Origin: Gallionella sp.
Lineage (GTDB): Bacteria > Pseudomonadota > Gammaproteobacteria > Burkholderiales > Gallionellaceae
Assembly: GCA_028687335.1 (NCBI GenBank)
Contig: JAQUAI010000002.1
Span: 1-64,000, forward strand
Reading direction: 5' to 3'
DNA: 64,000 nt
Shown here one piece after another: positions 1-8,791 of this stretch (position 1 is the stretch's first letter; each line of letters opens with the position of its first letter). Made by a program: the position numbers and the translations under genes. The notes beneath the pieces are model-generated. The model ran no database searches, was not told the origin of the DNA, and saw only the letters and a program-made list of their open reading frames with translations.

Positions 1-3000
1 GTGACTGCGCTTGATGGTACCCAATCGACCGTCAAGATCACCGTCAACGGCACCAATGACGCAGCCGTCATCTCAAGCGCCAATGACAACGGCATCAACG
101 CCGATGTGGGGGTTGTAACGGAAGACATTACCCTCAGTGCCATTGGCACCCTCAACGTGGCAGATGTCGATGCGGGTCAAGCTGCGTTCCAACCACAAAC
201 GGCCACAGTGGGTGCTTATGGCAGCTTCACCTTGGCAGCGAACGGCGCGTGGTCATACGCGCTGAACAACGGCTTGCCAGTGGTACAAGCCCTAGCAGTA
301 GGACAAACCCTGAGCGAAACGTACACCGTTACCTCACTAGACGGCACGCAATCTACAGTCAAGATCACCGTCAACGGCACTAACGACGGAGCCGTTATTA
401 GCAGCGCCAACGCCAACGGTATCAACGCCGACGTAGGTAGCGTGACCGAAGATACCGCATTGAACACATCGGGCACGCTCACGATAAGCGATGTTGACGC
501 AGGACAAGCTGCATTCCAACCGCAAACAGGCACAGTGGGTGCCTATGGCACCTTCACCCTGAACGCAGCAGGAGCATGGACATTTGCGTTGAACAACACT
601 TTGCCAGCGGTACAAGCATTGGGCGTAGGTCAGACCTTGAGCGAGACCTACACCATCACCTCAATAGATGGCACCGCCAGCACTGTCAAAATCACAGTCA
701 ACGGCACCAACGACGCCGCCGTGATCAGCACCGCGACATCGAACCTGACCGAGACCGATGCCGTCCTCACAACGAGCGGCACACTGACGATCAGCGACGC
801 GGACAGCCCAGCCACCTTCGTAGCGGGCACCATTGCAGGAACGTACGGCTCAGTCGCAATTGATGCAGCAGGCAACTGGGTGTACACCGCAAGCAGCGCC
901 CACGACGAGTTTGCCGCTGGCACCACCTACAGCGACACCTTCACCGTGACCAGCGCTGACGGCACCACCAGCAGCATCACCGTGAACATCCTGGGCACCA
1001 ACGACGCCGCCGTGATCAGTGGCACAAGCACAGGTTCTGTGACCGAAGATGTCGCCGTGTCTGGTGGCAACATCAGTACATCTGGCACGCTGACAATCAC
1101 GGATATTGATAGTCCTGCGTTGTTTACCCCAGCAATTTTGGCTGGTGCTTATGGCAGCAGTTTGACGATTGATGCGGCGGGCAACTGGAACTATGCGGCC
1201 GATAACGCGAATGCGGCGATTCAGGCACTGAATACCGGTGATGTATTGACTGAGCAATTTACAGTGACGGCGGCCGATGGCACGACAAGCACCATCGATA
1301 TCACGATCAACGGTGCGACCGACAATACGCCGCCTGTGTGCACAGCCGTTTCTGTTACTAGTCCTGAAGATCCGGTCGCTCCGCTTCTGATCACATTGTC
1401 AGCGACAGACGATGGCTCCATTGCTAGCTTTACTTTATCTAGCTTGCCATTGACGGGACGTCTCTACCTTGATGCGGCTATGACGCAGTTGGTGCCAACA
1501 GGTATGGCTTTGACGGCAACAGGCAATGCGCTGGCGCTGTACTACAAACCACCGACGGATTGGAATGGCACAACCTCGTTTGATTACGTGGCAACCGATA
1601 ACTTGGGCACTAACAGCACAACGGCGACGGCCAACATTGCGATCACCTCGGTTGATGATGGCACTCCAGTTGCGGTGGCTGATACCTACAACTTGGCGGC
1701 AGGAACAAGCATTAGCTTTAATACCTTGCTGAACGACACGTTGTTTGATCGGGCAGCAATCACATCCTTTACGCCGCTGGCTGGGTTGACGCAAAACCCA
1801 GATGGCACGTTCACCTTTACCGCAGGTGCTGTTGTCGGTGCGCAGACCTTTAGCTACACCATCACTGACGATACAAACCAATCGAGCACTGTGACAGTCA
1901 CGCTGAATGTTCAAAATGCTCAAGATGACTACATTACGGTAGATGAATCTGCTTTGTGGAATGGTACTGGTGGAGGAAGTGCGGTAGTTAGTGGCAATTT
2001 GTTTGCTAATGATGGGCCGGGCAATACGGCTTTGACCAGCATAGGCGGCGTAACAGATGGTGGCGTAGGCGACTTGGATGCACGTGCAGGCTACATCCAA
2101 ATCAATACCGGAACCGGTAATTTGCTGGTGCAATCAAGTACAACAGCGGTTGGCGGTACAGCATTGGGTGATTACACCTATACGCTAACAGCGCCAGCGT
2201 TGAATGGCTTGCCGGGTTCTGCGACCGATCTGTCTGCGGCGCAAACTTTTGCTTACGTCGGGAGTTCCACATCCGGTGCGCTGCACGTCACGGTAACTGA
2301 TGATGCGCCGAGAGCTACCGGCATGGTAGTAGAGGTGGCAGAAAATCCGATTCCGGCATTTAACATCGTTCTGACACTCGATTTGTCCGGCAGTATGACT
2401 GCCGATGCGTATACGGGCGGTGTGAAACGGGTTAATGCAGACGGCACCGCTATCCACACAACTCGTATGCAAATGATGCAGGATGCAACGGTCGCGCTGG
2501 TGAACGAATATTTCAATCAGTCGCCGAACGTGACGGTGAGTATCGTGCTACTGGGTACGACAGGGGGCTTGCTCAATGGCGGCCTAGCCTATACCGATGC
2601 CTTCAGTGCGGCAGCGGCAATTAATGGATTGACGACTCCGGTGAATACAGGCGCAGCAGTTGTTAGTAGCGTGTTGAGTGCCACGGCCACCGCCGTGTTG
2701 GGAGGCGGGATACAAACGACAAACTACTCGAATGCGCTGACGCTCACCCAGACAGTGATGGGAACAGGGGTGGTAGGCAAGGAAAATGTGGTGTATTTCA
2801 TCTCCGATGGTGATCCTACTGCGGGGATTATGACTTCTGCGCCAGAATTGGCTTATGCATCATGGGCAAGCACCAACAACATTAAATCTTATGGTGTGGG
2901 TATTGGTACAGGTGTTAGTGATACCACTTACCTCAACTTAATTCACAACGTTGATGCGGTGGGCGATGGCTCAAAAGACCCAGCGATTTTGGTGCCTGAT

Positions 3001-6000
3001 TTGAACGATTTGGGTCAACAGTTGTTGTCTACGGTGCCCCAAGGTTATGGTGGCAATGTGGTGATTGGCGATGCGGGCGCGGGCGCGGTATTCGGCGCTG
3101 ACGGCGGTTATGTTAAGAGCTTCTCGCTCATGCTGGACTCCAATGGCGATAATGTTCCCGATACAACCGTCACATTTGCCTACAACGGCATTAGTAGTAT
3201 TACAGCGACTAGCGCGGGATATCTGAACGGAACGGTCTATGTAGGTAGCTCGATCACGCTGGATAATCTCAAGGGCTTTGCTTACGGCAAGTTGATTTTT
3301 GACTTCACCACAGGCGACTACACCTACTACACCGGTGGCATTGCACAGCAAGGCGACACCTTTGTGCTGGAGTCAACCATTACCGACAGTGAAGGTGACA
3401 TCGCGGTTTCGCAACAGACTGTTAAGGTGGTTAACGGCACACCCGTTGCTCACGACGATGTTGATACGCTAATCGCAAAAACAACCTTCTTGGAAGGTAA
3501 TGTGATGACTGGCACTGGCACAGATGGCGGCGTTTCTCTGGGCGGGCAAGTCACCGCGTTTAGCGTTGAGGGTGGCGGCGTGGATCGCATTGTGGACAAT
3601 GCCCAAGTTAGTTCCATCAACTTCCATGGCGTGACATTTACATTAGGCACTTGGAGCGCGGGCGTGTTTACCCCTGCGGCAGCTTCCGGTGTTGGCGTTG
3701 ACAATCAGGGAACGACTTACAACTACACTATCAGCAACGGACAGCTGACTTGGACAGCGGCTACAGGTGGGCAACAGTTGGTATTTGGCAGCAATGGTTA
3801 TTACAAATACACCCCACCTGCCGATTCAATTGCACAATTGGATGCATTGCCTGTGCTGAGCGTGTCCAATATCAGCGTGACCGAGGGTGTTAGCCCGTAC
3901 GCAGTATTCAGTGTGGGCTTGAGCAAAGTTTCTTCCGGCCCAGTCGGAGTCACATTGATGTTGACTGATGGTACGGCAACTTCCTTTGCTGGCGATTTTG
4001 CAACGACTATAGAAGTTTCCACCGATGGCGGGAAGACTTGGACTGCCTCCACAAATGCCACGATTCCAGCGGGTGCAACAGCGATCTTGGCGCGCACCTT
4101 GCTGACCAGTGACTTGATCGCCGAAGCAGTGGAAAACTTTACGATGACTGCGACGCGGACATCCGGTCAAACAGCCAACGCCAGCGCAGTTGGCACAGCG
4201 ACAGTGTCCGATTCGCTCGCCGCGTTGCCAACGATCAGCGTTTCGGATGTAGTGGTCGATGAAGCCGGATTGACGGCAACTGTGATTGTCAGTTTGTCTC
4301 AACCTGCGGCAGCAGCAGTGACGGTGACGTATGCCACGGCGAATAACACAGCACTTGCCGTGACGGATTACACCGCTGTTGCGCCGACTGTGTTGACGAT
4401 TGCTGCCGGAGCAAAGTTTGCCAGCTTTACCGTTCCCATCGTGAACGATTTGGTGGCGCAAGGTGATCACAGCTTCTTTATTAATCTGACAGCCCCGTCG
4501 GTCAATGCAACCATCGCTGATGCGCAAGCCGTGGTGACTATCCGCGACAACGCTGCCAACGTGGCAACGGCCAAACCTGATTTATTGGTATCCAATGCTG
4601 CTGCGGTAGAGGGCGTGGATGGCTTTGCGGTATTCAATGTGGCCTTGACGCAACCTAGCCCGGTTGGGACGACCTTTACCTTGGCCTTAACGGGAGGTGC
4701 GGCAGCAGGACAAGCAACGGTTGCAACTGACTTTGCTGCTGCGATGGAAGTCTCTACCGATGGCGGCCTGACTTGGCTGCCGTATGCGGCAGGTGTGACG
4801 ATGCCAGCTGGTCAGACGAGCGTCTTGGTGCGCACGGCTATCGTGGATAATCTGGTGGCGGAAGTGAACGAAACATTCACACTGACAGCGACTCCCGCCG
4901 TCGGCTCTTGGCTCAACGTGGCCACGGCTGTGGTGGGTACCGGTTTGATTGTAGATAACGATGCGGCTCGTCCGTTTGTTTCCATCACCGATACCACCGT
5001 GGTTACTGAGGCAGCAGGCGCCTTTGCTACTTACACTATCAATCTCAGCCAGCCTGCAACGGCTGCACTGGCGCTGAATCTGGCCATTGGATTGGGTGGT
5101 ACGGCGACAGCTGCTGCCGATTACACCGCCACGATTCAAGTTTCGACCAATGGCGGCGTTACTTGGGCAAATGCAACGGCGGTAACAATTCCTATCGGCG
5201 CAAGCACCGCGATGGCTCGTGTGGCATTGGTGGATGACACGATTCTGGAAGGTGATGAGACGATACTGTTGACGGCTACCCCCGCAGTGGTGGGATCAAC
5301 TGCCAATGGCGTGGTGACTGGCATGGCGACTATTGCTGATAACGATGTCGCAGCCAATGTTCCGGTGCTGACGGTGTCCGACAGCCCGATCACGATTGAG
5401 GGCGGCCTTGCGACCTTTACCTATACGCTATCTGCGCCAGTCGTTACGCCGTTTACTGTTACCTTTACGGCAGCTAACGGAGTTGCTAATGCGGAGGGAG
5501 CTGGTATCGGGCGTGCTCGCAGCGGCGGGACGAGAGACTTTACGGCTACCACGCTACCCGTTGCGTTCACTGCGGCGAGCCCGTTAACGGGTACATTTAC
5601 CGTGGCTACGATCAACAATGCAACAGATGTGGATACGGCACTTGAACAATTCTATGTGAACATGACGACAGCCACCCCGACCTTGGTGACATTGGCTACG
5701 ACGCAGGCCGTGGGCTACATTGCCAATGCCTCAGTTGTTCCACTTGTCCCCTCGTTTGTGGTGACAGGGTCTTCCGTGCTGGAAAGTGTCGGTTTTGCTA
5801 ACTTCACGGTTAATTTGTCACAAGCACCGACAGTACCGCTCACCCTGAACCTTGCTGTTACGCCGGGCTTGCTTAATCCGGCTACGGTTGGTTTGGATTA
5901 CAACACGGCAATGGAGGTCAGCACGGATGGTGGCGTAACTTGGGCACCTGGCGCAGCGGTCACGATCCCAGTGGGCGTGTTGACAGCTCAAGTGCGCGTA

Positions 6001-8142
6001 CCGGTGGTGAACGATGCTACGCTGGAAGCGAATGAAGTGTTGACCCTGACAGCTACCGCTGTGGCGGGTACGGCAGGAAATACTAGCGCCATAGGCGATG
6101 CCACAATTCTCAACGATGATTTGCCATTGCCAAACTTGATGGTGTCCAGCCCAGTTGTGGCACTAGAGGGCGGCTTTGCTCAATTCACTGTGGCATTGAG
6201 CCGCGCCAGTGTGACTCCGGTGACGATTGATCTGACCCTCAATGCGGGAACGGCGACAACGGCGGATTACACCCCAGCTATGGAAGTGTCCGCTGATGCC
6301 GGAGTGACTTGGACAGCTGTAGTGGGTAATGCTGTGACAATCACTAGCCCCGCTACCAGTGTGCTGGTACGGACTGCCACGATTGCGGACGGGCTACCTG
6401 AATCAACGGAAAGCTTTACGCTGTCTGCCAATGTGGCGACGACAGGTTTGACATCCAACACAGCTGCCACCGGTATTGCAACCATCGTTGGTGATGTGAC
6501 TCCAGTGGTTAGCATCGGTGATGTACGCGTGGATGAGGCCGCAGGTATCGCAGTCGTAACGGTCACTTTATCGCAAGCAGGTAGCGGTAATTTGTATGTG
6601 GACTGGGCCACCGCAGATAGCACTGCCGTGAGTGCAGTGGTGACAGGAGTGAATTCTGACTACACCTCAACCGGCGGCACTATTACGTTTGCCCCAGGCG
6701 AAACCAGCAAGACCGTAACCATTGATTTGAGTACCGATGCGGTCAAAGAGGTGAATCAAGCCTTCTTCGTCAATCTGACGGCTAACGCGCAGTCTGCCGG
6801 TTCGCTGATCTTGGGTGATACACAAGGGATCGTGACCATTACCGATACGTTGTCGAATAACGATAGCTTAACAACAGTGCTGTTCACGGCGGCTCCGTTA
6901 CCAGCAACGGGTGTGACGGTTACCGCACTGAGTGCGACCAATGCAGTCGTGGCTCCGCTGTATGGCGCAACCGGGGTGGGCGTGGTTGATGCGGCCATCA
7001 ATATGCTGGAAACGCTGGCAATTAACTTTGACCCGCTGGTGCATCCGCAGGGCGTGCAAAACATAACACTCAATATGAGCGCGGCACCGATTGGTACGGC
7101 AACATTAAACTGGGCTTACACCTACAGTGCTTATGCGATGGACGGTACCTTGCTTGGACGTGTCAGCAGTATGTTGCAGATCGTGACACTGCCGAGCGAG
7201 TGGGGCTATATTGGTCGCGTGGAAGTATTGGCACCGAGCGGAACCATTGCGCAAGCACCATTGGCGTTGACCAGCATGTCGTTCAACACGATTGGCGTAA
7301 ATCCAACCACGACAGCAATTCCATCCGAGGTGGTGAGTTACACGCTGACAGACAGCAATGGCGATACTTCGTCGGCCACGTTGACGTTGAACTCAATCAC
7401 CAACGAGTACTTCGGCTCCGCGCTGGTTGATACATTGGTCGGGTCGAGTGCGAACGACGGCATGTATGGTTTAGCGGGTAACGATACGCTGGCGGGCGGC
7501 TTGGGCAACGACTTGATGGATGGCGGGGCTGGCATTGATACGCTCGACGGTGGTGCAGGTAATGACGTGCTGGCGGGCGGCTTGGGCAACGACAGTCTCA
7601 TCGGTGGTCTGGGCGACGACAGATTGCGTGGCAATGAAGGTGATGACACATTAGATGGCGGCGACGGTATTGATCGTCTGGAGGGTGGAGCAGGCAACGA
7701 CACCTTACTCGGCGGCATTGGCACAGACACCTTGCTGGGTGGCTTGGGCAATGACTTGTTGACTGGCGGTGCAGACTCCGATGTGTTCGCTTGGCAGTTG
7801 TCGGATCGAGGCGCGTTTGGCGCGCCTGCAGTGGATACGGTCACTGACTTTGATCCGGCTGCCGCAGTGGCCGGTGGCGATGTGCTTGATCTGCGCGACC
7901 TGTTGCTGGGCGAACATCAGGCATCTGGTGCGGGCTCGTTGGCTGGATATCTACACTTCGAGCTGGTTGGTGCTGATACCAAAGTGCACGTCAGCAGTAC
8001 GGGTGGTTTCTCCGGTGGTTATGTGACATCGAAGGAAGATCAGACCATCATATTGCAAGGAGTGGATTTGGTTAGCGGTAACAGTAACGATCAGCAAATC
8101 ATTCAGAACTTGCTGAACGCGAACAAGCTGATTACTGACTAA
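1..8142 (+). CDS. Giant RTX/Lap-type adhesin, 3' part (5' end outside window)
   Basis: The reading frame is open from base 1, so only the last 2713 residues are seen and the true start lies upstream. In order: four VCBS-type repeats (about residues 17-445, each ending in a VNGTND-like motif), cadherin-like segments, a von Willebrand A domain (about 785-1010) with MIDAS motif DLSGS near residue 794 and a later SDGDP motif, about eight Calx-beta-like repeats (about 1283-2290), a run of RTX GGxGxDxLx nonapeptides (about 2481-2597) that should bind calcium, and a C-terminal type I secretion region. This is the layout of cell-surface biofilm adhesins of the LapA kind, exported by an ABC/MFP/TolC system. 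The lapG and lapD genes just downstream support that role. The N-terminal retention module with the LapG cleavage site would lie outside the window, so membership of the LapG-cleaved class is inferred from context. Ligand unknown. Confidence 0.9.
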   Translation: MTALDGTQSTVKITVNGTNDAAVISSANDNGINADVGVVTEDITLSAIGTLNVADVDAGQAAFQPQTATVGAYGSFTLAANGAWSYALNNGLPVVQALAVGQTLSETYTVTSLDGTQSTVKITVNGTNDGAVISSANANGINADVGSVTEDTALNTSGTLTISDVDAGQAAFQPQTGTVGAYGTFTLNAAGAWTFALNNTLPAVQALGVGQTLSETYTITSIDGTASTVKITVNGTNDAAVISTATSNLTETDAVLTTSGTLTISDADSPATFVAGTIAGTYGSVAIDAAGNWVYTASSAHDEFAAGTTYSDTFTVTSADGTTSSITVNILGTNDAAVISGTSTGSVTEDVAVSGGNISTSGTLTITDIDSPALFTPAILAGAYGSSLTIDAAGNWNYAADNANAAIQALNTGDVLTEQFTVTAADGTTSTIDITINGATDNTPPVCTAVSVTSPEDPVAPLLITLSATDDGSIASFTLSSLPLTGRLYLDAAMTQLVPTGMALTATGNALALYYKPPTDWNGTTSFDYVATDNLGTNSTTATANIAITSVDDGTPVAVADTYNLAAGTSISFNTLLNDTLFDRAAITSFTPLAGLTQNPDGTFTFTAGAVVGAQTFSYTITDDTNQSSTVTVTLNVQNAQDDYITVDESALWNGTGGGSAVVSGNLFANDGPGNTALTSIGGVTDGGVGDLDARAGYIQINTGTGNLLVQSSTTAVGGTALGDYTYTLTAPALNGLPGSATDLSAAQTFAYVGSSTSGALHVTVTDDAPRATGMVVEVAENPIPAFNIVLTLDLSGSMTADAYTGGVKRVNADGTAIHTTRMQMMQDATVALVNEYFNQSPNVTVSIVLLGTTGGLLNGGLAYTDAFSAAAAINGLTTPVNTGAAVVSSVLSATATAVLGGGIQTTNYSNALTLTQTVMGTGVVGKENVVYFISDGDPTAGIMTSAPELAYASWASTNNIKSYGVGIGTGVSDTTYLNLIHNVDAVGDGSKDPAILVPDLNDLGQQLLSTVPQGYGGNVVIGDAGAGAVFGADGGYVKSFSLMLDSNGDNVPDTTVTFAYNGISSITATSAGYLNGTVYVGSSITLDNLKGFAYGKLIFDFTTGDYTYYTGGIAQQGDTFVLESTITDSEGDIAVSQQTVKVVNGTPVAHDDVDTLIAKTTFLEGNVMTGTGTDGGVSLGGQVTAFSVEGGGVDRIVDNAQVSSINFHGVTFTLGTWSAGVFTPAAASGVGVDNQGTTYNYTISNGQLTWTAATGGQQLVFGSNGYYKYTPPADSIAQLDALPVLSVSNISVTEGVSPYAVFSVGLSKVSSGPVGVTLMLTDGTATSFAGDFATTIEVSTDGGKTWTASTNATIPAGATAILARTLLTSDLIAEAVENFTMTATRTSGQTANASAVGTATVSDSLAALPTISVSDVVVDEAGLTATVIVSLSQPAAAAVTVTYATANNTALAVTDYTAVAPTVLTIAAGAKFASFTVPIVNDLVAQGDHSFFINLTAPSVNATIADAQAVVTIRDNAANVATAKPDLLVSNAAAVEGVDGFAVFNVALTQPSPVGTTFTLALTGGAAAGQATVATDFAAAMEVSTDGGLTWLPYAAGVTMPAGQTSVLVRTAIVDNLVAEVNETFTLTATPAVGSWLNVATAVVGTGLIVDNDAARPFVSITDTTVVTEAAGAFATYTINLSQPATAALALNLAIGLGGTATAAADYTATIQVSTNGGVTWANATAVTIPIGASTAMARVALVDDTILEGDETILLTATPAVVGSTANGVVTGMATIADNDVAANVPVLTVSDSPITIEGGLATFTYTLSAPVVTPFTVTFTAANGVANAEGAGIGRARSGGTRDFTATTLPVAFTAASPLTGTFTVATINNATDVDTALEQFYVNMTTATPTLVTLATTQAVGYIANASVVPLVPSFVVTGSSVLESVGFANFTVNLSQAPTVPLTLNLAVTPGLLNPATVGLDYNTAMEVSTDGGVTWAPGAAVTIPVGVLTAQVRVPVVNDATLEANEVLTLTATAVAGTAGNTSAIGDATILNDDLPLPNLMVSSPVVALEGGFAQFTVALSRASVTPVTIDLTLNAGTATTADYTPAMEVSADAGVTWTAVVGNAVTITSPATSVLVRTATIADGLPESTESFTLSANVATTGLTSNTAATGIATIVGDVTPVVSIGDVRVDEAAGIAVVTVTLSQAGSGNLYVDWATADSTAVSAVVTGVNSDYTSTGGTITFAPGETSKTVTIDLSTDAVKEVNQAFFVNLTANAQSAGSLILGDTQGIVTITDTLSNNDSLTTVLFTAAPLPATGVTVTALSATNAVVAPLYGATGVGVVDAAINMLETLAINFDPLVHPQGVQNITLNMSAAPIGTATLNWAYTYSAYAMDGTLLGRVSSMLQIVTLPSEWGYIGRVEVLAPSGTIAQAPLALTSMSFNTIGVNPTTTAIPSEVVSYTLTDSNGDTSSATLTLNSITNEYFGSALVDTLVGSSANDGMYGLAGNDTLAGGLGNDLMDGGAGIDTLDGGAGNDVLAGGLGNDSLIGGLGDDRLRGNEGDDTLDGGDGIDRLEGGAGNDTLLGGIGTDTLLGGLGNDLLTGGADSDVFAWQLSDRGAFGAPAVDTVTDFDPAAAVAGGDVLDLRDLLLGEHQASGAGSLAGYLHFELVGADTKVHVSSTGGFSGGYVTSKEDQTIILQGVDLVSGNSNDQQIIQNLLNANKLITD
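49..1320 (+). repeat. VCBS repeat block in the adhesin
   Basis: Four tandem units of about 100-115 codons. The first three are strikingly alike at DNA level: VCBS signatures such as DVDAGQAAFQPQT and VGQTLSETYT recur with few changes. The fourth unit is more diverged and uses different codons. Such blocks extend the adhesin stalk and can change copy number by recombination. Confidence 0.8.
7441..7790 (+). repeat. RTX nonapeptide (GGxGxDxLx) block in the adhesin
   Basis: About a dozen glycine/aspartate nonapeptides such as GGLGNDLMD, GGAGNDVLA and GGLGDDRLR follow one another. RTX repeats fold as calcium-bound parallel beta-rolls after secretion and sit just before the type I secretion signal, as here. 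One unit (residues GNEGDDTLD) departs slightly from the GG consensus. Confidence 0.9.
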
Positions 8143-8160
8143 GTAAGCTGTTCTTCACCC

Positions 8161-8193
8161 GCAAAACCCACGGATGCTCTCCGTGGGTTTTGC
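8161..8193. terminator. Intrinsic terminator, probably bidirectional
   Basis: A perfect 14-bp stem (8161-8174 with 8180-8193) has a 5-base loop, with an A-run on one side and a T-run on the other inside the stem. It lies 18 bp past the adhesin stop and 58 bp before the end of the convergent operon, so it can serve both strands. Confidence 0.85.
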
Positions 8194-8251
8194 ATTTGTA
8201 AGCGTGGTTTTGGGCAGTGCGCGGTGCGTACCTGACTAATCAGGTGAATTG

Positions 8252-8788
8252 CTAATGCAGGAGATGCGTACCTGTTTCAGCCAAAACCGGAAGCGCGGTT
8301 TGAGTGGTCGGGGTGATCCATTCGGCTTTGATTGCTGCGGATTCGATGACTTGGCTGAGTGCGTGCGTCAGGTTTTCATCCAGATTCAAATCAATGCCTT
8401 GGCCTTGCGTGGGGTGTAGCGAAAGTATTTGATTGGTTCCGGTGGCGGCGACGCGGACTGAAATGCGCGTGAGTAGGATAGGAATTTCACCTAGTGGGAA
8501 TAATTCGCCGGGTTGGTATTCGGTTTGGAAGTCGCTGTTTTTCACGGTTTGCTCGCGTGAGTACTCGCTGTATGCGCTGAGCGTTGCAGCCGGAACAGTG
8601 GCACCAGTATGGGTGGCGGCAAAACGGTCGGCTATGGTGCCGAACGTTTGGCGCAACAGCAGCATGAAACGGCGCGTGATCCAGAAGCGGACTTCGGAGC
8701 CGTCGGTGGTGTTGAGTCGCAGCAGGATGCGATCTTGTTCTTGATCGTGCGTGGCGTTGAGTTGGCGGAGTGTGGGTAATGTGCTCAT
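8252..8788 (-). CDS. Uncharacterised 178-residue protein, third gene of the lapG-lapD operon
   Basis: I do not recognise a named family. The protein is soluble in appearance: no signal peptide or membrane segment. Its N-terminal part has the pattern DRILLRLNTTDGSEVRFWIT followed by a basic, hydrophobic stretch (RRFMLLLRQTF). The rest is mixed alpha/beta in composition. The start lies 3 bases after the lapD stop, so it is almost certainly translated from the lapGD message. The gene faces the adhesin tail to tail. Context suggests a cytoplasmic part in adhesin production or in c-di-GMP control of adhesion, but nothing in the sequence itself shows a function. Confidence 0.75.
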   Translation of the reverse strand: MSTLPTLRQLNATHDQEQDRILLRLNTTDGSEVRFWITRRFMLLLRQTFGTIADRFAATHTGATVPAATLSAYSEYSREQTVKNSDFQTEYQPGELFPLGEIPILLTRISVRVAATGTNQILSLHPTQGQGIDLNLDENLTHALSQVIESAAIKAEWITPTTQTALPVLAETGTHLLH

Positions 8789-8791
8789 GGT

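Noticed and set aside
49-1320. Regular direct repeats considered as a CRISPR array
   Set aside because: Unit length is over 300 bp, the frame is open and the translation is a VCBS protein repeat.
7338-7844. 168-codon minus-strand frame rich in PPS repeats
   Set aside because: It is the mirror of the RTX nonapeptide repeats; the regular PPSKVSLP-like pattern simply reflects the sense-strand periodicity.
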